In this document: positions 1-4,934 of the stretch, in pieces
Layout: every line of letters begins with the position of its first letter
Numbering within the stretch: position 1 is the first letter of the stretch
Assembly: GCA_030698935.1 (NCBI GenBank)
Contig: JAUYLR010000060.1
Location: forward strand, 1 to 5,038
DNA from: a bacterium
GTDB taxonomy: Bacteria > Patescibacteriota > Minisyncoccia > Phycocordibacterales > UBA2100
Length of the DNA stretch: 5,038 nucleotides
Direction: 5' to 3'
The notes under the pieces: generated by a model
The model's database searches: none
Told to the model about the DNA's origin: nothing
Seen by the model: the letters and a program-made list of their open reading frames with translations, nothing else
Program-made: the position numbers and the translations under genes

Positions 1-131
1 TCCTGCGCACACTGTTCGGCTACACCAGCGTGCCGACCCTCCTTGAGCTTGTCTCCTACGCCTCAAGCATTGCGCTTATCCTCTGGTTGCGGCGATTTAC
101 AGACAGACTGCTTTTAAAGCCGGTTCAGTAA
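1..131 (+). CDS. C-terminal end of a membrane protein, probably an FTR1-family iron permease (5' end outside the window)
   Basis: Read from base 3, the frame is open for 42 codons and ends at TAA (129-131). The visible peptide starts LRTLFGYTSVPTLLELVSYA, continues with a hydrophobic stretch (SSIALILWL) and ends in a basic tail with RR, DR and K. One membrane helix is therefore visible, followed by a probable cytoplasmic end. The pattern LFGY-x3-P-x-L-x-E-x2-x-Y just before the last helix resembles the C-terminus of FTR1/EfeU-type high-affinity iron permeases; this is from memory of the family. The REXXE iron-binding motifs that would prove it lie outside the window. It stops 4 bases before sufC, so co-transcription is likely and an iron importer would make biological sense there. 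Another polytopic membrane protein remains possible. Confidence 0.55.
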   Translation, partial: LRTLFGYTSVPTLLELVSYASSIALILWLRRFTDRLLLKPVQ

Positions 132-135
132 TGCT

Positions 136-918
136 ATGTCAACACTCACGATTAAAAATCTTCATGTAACGCTTGAAGGCAAGCCGATTTTGAACGGCGT
201 TAACTTGACACTGCCGCAGGGCAAGACGCATGTCATCATGGGCCCGAACGGCTCCGGCAAATCTACGCTCGGCAACACGATACTCCGGCATCCGCAGTGT
301 GCAATAGCCAAGGGTTCAATAACTTTTGGCACAAAGAAGCTGTCTTCAATGAAGACCGACGAAATCGCGCGCGCGGGCGTCCTGCTCGCGCTCCAGCATC
401 CGCAGGCGGTTTCCGGCGTAACCGTCACGAACCTGCTCACCATCGCGATGCGGAAATTTTGCGCCGATGGGGTAGGCATCGGCACCTGTGGACGGCGCAA
501 GTCCAAAGGTTTCAAGATGGCGCATTTCCGCGAGCAAATAAAAGATACGGCGAAGGCGCTCCACATGCCGGATGAGTTTCTTTCCCGCTCGCTCAACGAA
601 GGGTTTTCCGGCGGAGAAAAAAAGAAAATGGAAATTCTCCAACTGTCACTTCTGCCCGCCAAGTGCGTCATCATTGATGAAATTGATTCGGGACTGGACA
701 TTGACGCATTGAAGCTGGTCGCCAAACAAATCTCAAAGCTCCGCGCGCACGGTGTGAGCATTATCATCATCACGCACTACAACCGCATCTTGCGATGGAT
801 TCAGGCCGACAAGGTACACATTTTGCACAAAGGCAGGATTATAAAGTCGGGAACCGACGCGCTTGCAAAAGACATTGAGAAAAACGGCTACAGCGAGTAC
901 ATAAAAGAGACAGTATGA
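136..918 (+). CDS. sufC: SufC, ABC-type ATPase of the SUF Fe-S cluster assembly complex
   Basis: This is a 260-residue cytosolic ATPase (E. coli SufC has 248) that drives conformational change in the SufBCD scaffold during cluster assembly. All ABC motifs are visible: Walker A GPNGSGKST at residues 36-44, Q-loop Gln87 (ALQHP), signature FSGGEKKKMEILQ at 157-169, Walker B CVIIDE at 177-182 with catalytic Glu182, D-loop SGLD at 185-188 and H-loop His214 (THYNRIL). The phrase DSGLDIDALK after Walker B and the THY-x-RIL motif separate SufC from transporter ATPases. There is a Lys/Arg-rich segment around residues 106-130, between the Q-loop and the signature. The ATG at 136 fits the usual SufC N-terminus; another ATG at 131 is in a different frame. 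No strong Shine-Dalgarno site is seen. The TGA stop overlaps the sufB start (ATGA), which suggests translational coupling. Confidence 0.97.
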   Translation: MSTLTIKNLHVTLEGKPILNGVNLTLPQGKTHVIMGPNGSGKSTLGNTILRHPQCAIAKGSITFGTKKLSSMKTDEIARAGVLLALQHPQAVSGVTVTNLLTIAMRKFCADGVGIGTCGRRKSKGFKMAHFREQIKDTAKALHMPDEFLSRSLNEGFSGGEKKKMEILQLSLLPAKCVIIDEIDSGLDIDALKLVAKQISKLRAHGVSIIIITHYNRILRWIQADKVHILHKGRIIKSGTDALAKDIEKNGYSEYIKETV

Positions 919-2321
919 GCATAATTGCACCGATAGGGACACATAAGAAGGGCGGCGGCAGTGATGCTTTGCCAGACCGGTTCATTCATCGCTCTAAAAA
1001 GGGAATCACGCGCGAGATTGTTGAGGAAATTTCCGCCATAAAAAATGAGCCGGTGTGGATGCGGGAACTGCGCCTGAAAGCATATGAAGATTTTGTGCGT
1101 CTGCCGGTTCCGACGTGGGGGCCGGATTTGAGCGGACTCCATTTTGACGAAATCACCTACTATCAGCGGACAGAAGAGGGGAGGTACAAAAGCTGGGCCG
1201 AGGTGCCTGCCGACATTAAAGACACCTTTGAGAAAATCGGCGTGCCACAGGCGGAGCGGGCATTCCTTGCCGGCGTCATCGGGCAATACGAATCGGAGGG
1301 CTTCTATCAGAAATTGCGTCCGAAATGGGAGGATAAAGGCGTGATTTTCTGCGACACCGATACCGCGGTACAAAAATATCCGGAGCTCGTGAAAGAATAT
1401 TTTATGACGAAGTGCGTAAAGGCTTCGGAGCACAAGCTCGCGGCTCTCCATGGGGCGGTGTGGTCGGGCGGAAGCTTTCTCTACGTGCCGAAGGGCGTGC
1501 ATGTGGATATGCCGCTCCAGACCTATTTTCGCATGAATGCGCGCGCTTCAGGGCAATTTGAGCACACGCTCATCATTGTGGATGAGGGGGCTTCGGTGCA
1601 GTACATAGAAGGATGCACCGCGCCGAAATACAACACGTCCTCGCTTCACGCAGCGGTTGTGGAAATTTTCGTGAAAAAAGGAGCGCGAGCCAGATATACG
1701 ACGATACAAAACTGGAGCAAGGATGTGTACAACCTCAATACGAAACGCTCAATCGTTGAGGAGGACGGCATTCAAGAGTGGGTGGGGGGAAGTCTCGGCA
1801 GTAAAACCACGATGCTCTACCCGTGTTCAATTCTGAAAGGGCGTGGAGCGCGGGCTGAACACCTCAATATTGCCGTTGCGGGCCCCGGCCAGCACAAAGA
1901 CACGGGCGCGAAAGTCATTCACTTGGCTCCGCAGACATCGTCCACCGTCATCTCTAAAAGCATCAGCTTCGGCGGGGGAATTTCCACGTATCGCGGACAA
2001 CTCAAAATCGTGAAGGGTGCCACGGGTGCGACCTCTCACGTGCAGTGTGATGCGCTCATGCCCGATAACATTTCTGTTTCCAACACGGTGCCGTATATCA
2101 CCGTGGACGAGGAGGACGTGACCATCGGGCACGAAGCGAAGGTCGGCCGGATTTCGGAAGAACAGGTGTTTTATTTGATGAGCCGCGGACTCACGGAGGA
2201 AGAGGCGATTAACTTGGTTGTGCAGGGATTTATGGAGCCGGTCATAAAGACGCTTCCGCTTGAATATGCCGTTGAGTTGAACCGGCTTATCAGCATGGAA
2301 ATGGCGGGGTCATTAGGATAA
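915..2321 (+). CDS. sufB: SufB, Fe-S cluster scaffold subunit of the SufBCD complex
   Basis: This 468-residue protein has the usual SufB length (about 465-495). SufB pairs with SufD and SufC and is where the nascent cluster forms. The N-terminal helical part (about 20-140) holds the typical ENEPVWM-like segment (KNEPVWMRELRLKAYEDF, 43-60). The beta-helix core then carries YIEGCTAP (230-237) and HVQCDALM (375-382). Cys234 corresponds to E. coli Cys254, the proposed sulfur acceptor, and Cys378 to Cys405, the cluster-assembly cysteine at the SufB-SufD interface. The GHEAKVGRISEEQVFYLMSR motif (405-424) supplies His406 and Glu407, matching the conserved His-Glu pair next to that site. The C-terminus (LPLEYAVELNRLISMEM) is typical of the family. 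It overlaps sufC by 4 bases and ends in TAA; the next gene is 178 bases away, unlike the tight upstream junction. Confidence 0.97.
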   Translation: MSIIAPIGTHKKGGGSDALPDRFIHRSKKGITREIVEEISAIKNEPVWMRELRLKAYEDFVRLPVPTWGPDLSGLHFDEITYYQRTEEGRYKSWAEVPADIKDTFEKIGVPQAERAFLAGVIGQYESEGFYQKLRPKWEDKGVIFCDTDTAVQKYPELVKEYFMTKCVKASEHKLAALHGAVWSGGSFLYVPKGVHVDMPLQTYFRMNARASGQFEHTLIIVDEGASVQYIEGCTAPKYNTSSLHAAVVEIFVKKGARARYTTIQNWSKDVYNLNTKRSIVEEDGIQEWVGGSLGSKTTMLYPCSILKGRGARAEHLNIAVAGPGQHKDTGAKVIHLAPQTSSTVISKSISFGGGISTYRGQLKIVKGATGATSHVQCDALMPDNISVSNTVPYITVDEEDVTIGHEAKVGRISEEQVFYLMSRGLTEEEAINLVVQGFMEPVIKTLPLEYAVELNRLISMEMAGSLG

Positions 2322-2326
2322 ATCAT

Positions 2327-2385
2327 AAAATCCGAAATCCGAAATTCGAAATCCGAAAAAATATGAAATCTAAAATCCAAAATCA
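2327..2385 (+). repeat. Degenerate 7-bp tandem repeat, consensus GAAATCC
   Basis: Four consecutive heptamers (2327 AAAATCC, 2334 GAAATCC, 2341 GAAATTC, 2348 GAAATCC) are followed by a decayed unit plus three bases (2355-2364) and three more units (2365 GAAATCT, 2372 AAAATCC, 2379 AAAATCA). The array starts only five bases after the sufB stop codon. It is A-rich and non-coding. Similar 'AAATCCGAAATTCG' arrays occur in intergenic regions of many uncultivated bacterial genomes; that is from general memory and was not checked here. Confidence 0.8.
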
Positions 2386-2491
2386 GAAAAAGAATTCTTT
2401 AGAATTTAAATCTTTTGAATTTAGTGCTTTTTCGATTTTCGCCTGCCTGCCGAAGCTTCGGCGCAGGCAGGTGCTTCGTGCTTCGAATTTC
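2341..2491. repeat. Long-range inverted repeat bracketing most of the sufB-sufD spacer
   Basis: GAAATTCGAA at 2341-2350 is the exact reverse complement of TTCGAATTTC at 2482-2491. Just inside it, CGAAAAA (2354-2360) is the reverse complement of TTTTTCG (2428-2434). A perfect 12-bp palindrome AAAGAATTCTTT lies at 2389-2400, and the GC-rich hairpin at 2442-2471 also falls inside. Together they could fold the spacer into a multi-branched structure. The sequence is AT-rich and of low complexity, so some complementarity could be chance. Confidence 0.5.
2442..2471. repeat. GC-rich 30-base palindromic hairpin between sufB and sufD
   Basis: CCTGCCTGC (2442-2450) pairs perfectly with GCAGGCAGG (2463-2471). 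The inner CGAAGCTTCG (2451-2460) is itself a palindrome, and two unpaired bases (2461-2462) sit between it and the right arm. It stands out from the AT-rich spacer. No T-run follows (the next bases are TGCTTCGTGCTTCG, which repeat GTGCTTC), so it is not a classical rho-independent terminator. It looks like a dispersed palindromic element or an RNA processing/stability hairpin. Confidence 0.8.
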
Positions 2492-2499
2492 TAAACCTT

Positions 2500-3063
2500 A
2501 TGCAAGTTATCAACGTGCACGTGGGTGCGGATGAATCGCGGGTTGTCCCAATCGTGTGGCTAGGCGGCGACCGTCATATCAAAGCGCGGGTTGTTATGAA
2601 TGAACGCGGCGGATCAGTCAAAGTGCTCTGCCTGTTTTTTGCGAGAAAAGGTACGTTCAAATTGGAAACCGAGGTCATTCACGAAGCTCCCGACACATTC
2701 TCCCGCACCATCGTGAAAGGGGTCTTGGACGGCAATGCAGTGGCCAATTACGAGGGACTGGTTACTATTAAGAAAGGAGCGAAGAATGCGGACGCGGATT
2801 TGAACGAGCGCGCAATTCTGCTCTCGCCAACGGCGCGCGCGGGAGCAATTCCGCGGCTTGAGGTATTGGAAAACGAGGTAAAAGCGGGCCATGGCGCGAC
2901 AGTCGGGAAGGTCGGCGAGGACGAACTCTTTTATCTGGCAACGCGAGGATTTGCACGCGCCGAGGCGAAACGCCTCATCGTCAGAGGGTTTCTGGAGGCG
3001 TTTATTGAGGAATTTCCCGCCAAGGAGGCAAAAGAAATTCGTTCTGCGCTATTAAAACTATGA
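2500..3063 (+). CDS. sufD: Short SufD-like protein: C-terminal SufB/SufD core domain only
   Basis: This 187-residue protein matches only the C-terminal core (SUF system FeS assembly SufBD domain) of SufD, which is normally about 420 residues. SufD pairs with SufB, binds SufC and helps bring iron to the cluster site. Family features seen are VIHEAPDTFSRTIVKGVL (59-76), the beta-helix turn YEGLVTIKKGAKNADADLNE (84-103), LLSPTARAGAIPRLEV (107-122) and GHGATVGKVGEDELFYLATR (130-149). His131 corresponds to E. coli SufD His360, a residue important for cluster formation. The nearby cysteine of E. coli (Cys358, two residues before) is Ala129 here. The ATG at 2500 is the only ATG, GTG or TTG start downstream of the in-frame stop at 2422, and the peptide begins directly in beta-strand sequence, so the N-terminal domain is truly absent. 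No Shine-Dalgarno site is visible. Repeats flank the gene on both sides. Confidence 0.9.
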   Translation: MQVINVHVGADESRVVPIVWLGGDRHIKARVVMNERGGSVKVLCLFFARKGTFKLETEVIHEAPDTFSRTIVKGVLDGNAVANYEGLVTIKKGAKNADADLNERAILLSPTARAGAIPRLEVLENEVKAGHGATVGKVGEDELFYLATRGFARAEAKRLIVRGFLEAFIEEFPAKEAKEIRSALLKL

Positions 3064-3086
3064 AAGGGCTTACGCAACATCTGAAT

Positions 3087-3165
3087 CGTCTTTGCGAGGC
3101 TTTGCCGAAGCAATCTAGGGTTAGGGCAGTAGAACCTGGATTGCTTCGCTCCGCTCGCAAAGACG
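3087..3165. repeat. 79-base imperfect hairpin repeat between sufD and sufS
   Basis: The outer arms CGTCTTTGCGAG (3087-3098) and CTCGCAAAGACG (3154-3165) are perfect 12-bp complements. The inner arms CGAAGCAATC (3106-3115) and GATTGCTTCG (3139-3148) are perfect 10-bp complements, and GGTT (3119-3122) can pair with AACC (3133-3136) around a small loop. This resembles the dispersed 'CGTCATTGCGAG...GAAGCAATC' palindromic repeats I recall from many bacterial genomes, which behave like miniature mobile or REP-like elements. No T-tract follows, so a terminator role is unlikely. It fills more than half of the sufD-sufS spacer. Confidence 0.88.
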
Positions 3166-3204
3166 GAAAACTCGGTTTTACGCTGTCTTTTAAGGTTCTT
3201 GCAT

Positions 3205-3208
3205 AGGT
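3205..3208 (+). promoter_or_regulatory. Shine-Dalgarno-like AGGT of sufS, which decides its start
   Basis: AGGT lies five bases before the ATG at 3214 and so supports that start over an in-frame TTG at 3199, which would add only MHRSY. It lies in a short near-palindrome, ATAGG-T-CCTAT (3203-3213), that touches the start codon. Confidence 0.55.
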
Positions 3209-3213
3209 CCTAT

Positions 3214-4434
3214 ATGATTTCAGAAATTCGTAATCAATTTCCGATTCTTAAGAAACGTGGCGCGAAGCCGCTCGCATACCTCGACAATGCCGCGACCACG
3301 CAAAAACCGCTTGCGGTGCTTGAGACAATAGACGAGTTCTACCGCACTAAAAATGCGCCGGTTCACCGCGGGGTCTATGCGCTTGCGGAAGCTGCCACGG
3401 CAGAGTACGAAAGCGTCCGCGACCACGTGCAAGATTTCATTAATGCAAAACAGCGCGAAGAAATTATCTTTACTTCGGGGGCAACGGCGGGCATTAATAT
3501 GGTCGTCTCCGGATTGGCCGCAGACTATTTGCACGCGGGCGACCACATTCTGCTTTCTGACATGGAGCACCATGCGATGATAGTGCCGTGGCAGGATGCG
3601 GCGAGGCGGAAGAAATTAAAAATTGATTTTGTCCCACTCACTGCGGAGGGAAGAATCAATCTTGGTGTGTACAAGAAATTATTGGCGAAGCATAAGCCAA
3701 AGTTTGTCGGCGTTACCCATGTTTCCAACGTGCTCGGCACAGAAAATCCGGTCAGAGAAATGACCGCGCTCGCGCATAAGGTGGGGGCGTTGGTGCTGGT
3801 GGATGCGGCACAATCAATAGCGCACATGCCCGTTGACGTGCAAAAATTGAACTGCGATTTCTTGGCTTTTTCAGGGCATAAAATGTACGGTCCAACGGGG
3901 GTGGGCGTGCTCTACGGTAAATATGAGCTGTTGGAAAGATTGCCACCCTACATATTCGGGGGGCATATGATAGAGCAAGTTACGCGCGCGAAGACGACCT
4001 ACGCGCCACTGCCGGAGAAATTTGAGGGCGGCACGCCTCCCGTTGCCGAAGTTATCGGATTGGGCGCCGCTATTTCTTTTCTCCAGAACATCGGATTGAA
4101 AAATATCAAAAAGGAAGAATCTAAGTTGACTGCCTACGCGCTCCGCGCGCTCAAGAATATTTCCGGCCTCACGCTCCTCGGCCCCGCAACCGCCGATGCG
4201 AGAGCTCCGATTTTCAGCTTCACTCTGAAAGGCATTCATCCGCACGATATCGCGACCCTGCTTGATAGAGAGGGAATTGCTGTCCGCGCGGGCCACCACT
4301 GCGCGCAAATTCTGCACGAGAGTTTTTCTCTGGATGCCTCGGTGAGAGTAAGTCTTTGCGTGTACAATACTCCCTCTGAAATTGACCGCCTTGTGCGCGC
4401 ACTCGTTACGATTCAAAAGAGATTTTATGCTTGA
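3214..4434 (+). CDS. sufS: SufS, PLP-dependent group II cysteine desulfurase
   Basis: From the ATG at 3214 this is a 406-residue, fold-type I PLP enzyme that removes sulfur from L-cysteine to give alanine and an enzyme-bound persulfide. Visible are the N-terminal YLDNAATTQKP (22-32), His120 in DMEHHAM, which should stack on PLP, Asp197 and Gln200 in VDAAQS, Lys223 in FSGHKMYGP, which should form the internal aldimine, and Cys363 in RAGHHCAQ (358-365), which should carry the persulfide. Arg358 and Arg378 match the substrate-binding arginines. These correspond to E. coli SufS His123, Asp200, Gln203, Lys226, Cys364, Arg359 and Arg379. The GHHC context and the short catalytic loop mark group II (SufS) rather than IscS/NifS. 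An in-frame TTG at 3199 is a less likely start. The end overlaps sufU by 8 bases, so the two are probably translated together, as expected for a desulfurase and its acceptor. Confidence 0.97.
   Translation: MISEIRNQFPILKKRGAKPLAYLDNAATTQKPLAVLETIDEFYRTKNAPVHRGVYALAEAATAEYESVRDHVQDFINAKQREEIIFTSGATAGINMVVSGLAADYLHAGDHILLSDMEHHAMIVPWQDAARRKKLKIDFVPLTAEGRINLGVYKKLLAKHKPKFVGVTHVSNVLGTENPVREMTALAHKVGALVLVDAAQSIAHMPVDVQKLNCDFLAFSGHKMYGPTGVGVLYGKYELLERLPPYIFGGHMIEQVTRAKTTYAPLPEKFEGGTPPVAEVIGLGAAISFLQNIGLKNIKKEESKLTAYALRALKNISGLTLLGPATADARAPIFSFTLKGIHPHDIATLLDREGIAVRAGHHCAQILHESFSLDASVRVSLCVYNTPSEIDRLVRALVTIQKRFYA
4418..4422 (+). promoter_or_regulatory. Weak purine-rich ribosome site of sufU, inside the end of sufS
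   Basis: AGAGA ends four bases before the ATG at 4427. It favours that start over an in-frame ATG at 4382, which would add 15 residues (MTALCAHSLRFKRDF) with no counterpart in SufU proteins and would deepen the overlap with sufS to 53 bases. Confidence 0.4.
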
Positions 4435-4801
4435 TGACAATCGCGACATATACCGCGAGGAAATAATGGAGCACTACCGGCATCCGCAGAATTTCGGGAC
4501 GATGAAGCGCCCGACCTTTGAGGCGGAAGCGCTGAATCCGTTGTGCGGCGATAAAATACTCTTGCAGTTGAAGGTGAACAAAAAGGGCGTCGTTGAACAA
4601 GTCCGCTTCAGCGGTGCGGGATGCGCGCTTTCCATCGCATCAAGTTCTCAATTTACAGAATGGATGGTGGGGAAGACGGTTAAAAAATTGAAAACCACCG
4701 GACCGGACCAAATCCAGAAATTAATGCGAGCCAAAATCGGCCCGGCTAGGCTGCCGTGCATGCTCATCTCGCTCTATGCTCTCCAAAAGATGTTGAATTA
4801 A
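4427..4801 (+). CDS. sufU: SufU/IscU-type sulfur-transfer or scaffold protein, short form
   Basis: From ATG 4427 the product has 124 residues. SufU accepts persulfide sulfur from SufS; IscU-type relatives act as scaffolds. Seen are YREEIMEHYRHPQNFGTM (9-26), NPLCGDK (37-43), FSGAGCALSIASSS (61-74) and ARLPC (107-111). Cys40, Asp42, Cys66 and Cys111 match the zinc/active-site set Cys41, Asp43, Cys66 and Cys128 of Bacillus subtilis SufU. Arg108, three residues before the last cysteine, matches the SufU pattern (Arg-x-x-Cys), and the His just before that cysteine in IscU is absent (Pro110). However, the roughly 18-21-residue insertion that normally lies between Cys66 and the last Cys in SufU is missing, so the length is like IscU. 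The pairing with sufS (8-base overlap) points to a SufS partner. It could also be called an IscU-like scaffold. Confidence 0.9.
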   Translation: MLDDNRDIYREEIMEHYRHPQNFGTMKRPTFEAEALNPLCGDKILLQLKVNKKGVVEQVRFSGAGCALSIASSSQFTEWMVGKTVKKLKTTGPDQIQKLMRAKIGPARLPCMLISLYALQKMLN

Positions 4802-4826
4802 AGACATATTTTGTATACCGTAATAC

Positions 4827-4886
4827 AGTATTTCGTATTCCGTATTTGGGTTCATGCTGAATACCGCATACTGAATACACGATACT
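4827..4886. repeat. Imperfect inverted repeat (TA-rich, GTATT-type) after sufU
   Basis: AGTAT (4827-4831) pairs with ATACT (4882-4886), GTATTC (4835-4840) with GAATAC (4873-4878), and GTAT (4842-4845) with ATAC (4868-4871), with one- or two-base mismatches between. Preceding bases (4813-4825) hold further degenerate copies of the GTATNCCGTA motif. The hairpin has no following T-tract and is a poor terminator candidate, although it is the only structure between the operon end and the next gene. Confidence 0.7.
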
Positions 4887-4920
4887 CAACAAACAGGCTG
4901 GCGCGTTTTCACCTCTGACG

Positions 4921-4926
4921 TATAAT
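4921..4926 (+). promoter_or_regulatory. Perfect -10 box (TATAAT) just upstream of the next gene
   Basis: TATAAT matches the sigma-70 -10 consensus exactly and ends eight bases before the ATG at 4935. A transcript starting about seven bases downstream would begin at or next to the start codon, so the mRNA may be leaderless. No good -35 hexamer is seen at the expected distance (4898-4903 reads CTGGCG). No Shine-Dalgarno site lies between the box and the ATG, which agrees with a leaderless start. Confidence 0.6.
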
Positions 4927-4934
4927 AAAACCAT

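Noticed and set aside
162..773. 203-codon open frame on the minus strand inside sufC
   Set aside because: It is fully antisense to a gene with all ABC ATPase motifs, and its translation shows no recognisable domain; a composition shadow.
888..1502. 204-codon open frame on the minus strand over the sufC end and sufB start
   Set aside because: It lies opposite well-conserved SufB sequence, has no family features and crosses two real genes.
2327..2385. CRISPR array
   Set aside because: The units are 7 bp and directly adjacent, with no unique spacers and no cas genes.
2442..2471. Rho-independent terminator after sufB
   Set aside because: The stem is strong but no T-tract follows, and suf genes continue downstream on the same strand.
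3087..3165. Rho-independent terminator or a structured small RNA gene between sufD and sufS
   Set aside because: There is no T-run after the stem and no promoter-like sequence before it; a dispersed palindromic repeat explains the symmetry better.
3199..3213. TTG start for sufS five codons upstream
   Set aside because: The extra residues (MHRSY) have no family support, and AGGT at 3205 is well placed for the ATG at 3214.
4382..4426. ATG at 4382 as the sufU start
   Set aside because: The 15 extra residues are a shadow of the sufS end; family alignment begins at the MLDD... start at 4427.
3871..4449. 192-codon open frame on the minus strand inside sufS
   Set aside because: It is antisense to the catalytic half of SufS, with no recognisable motif or plausible start region.
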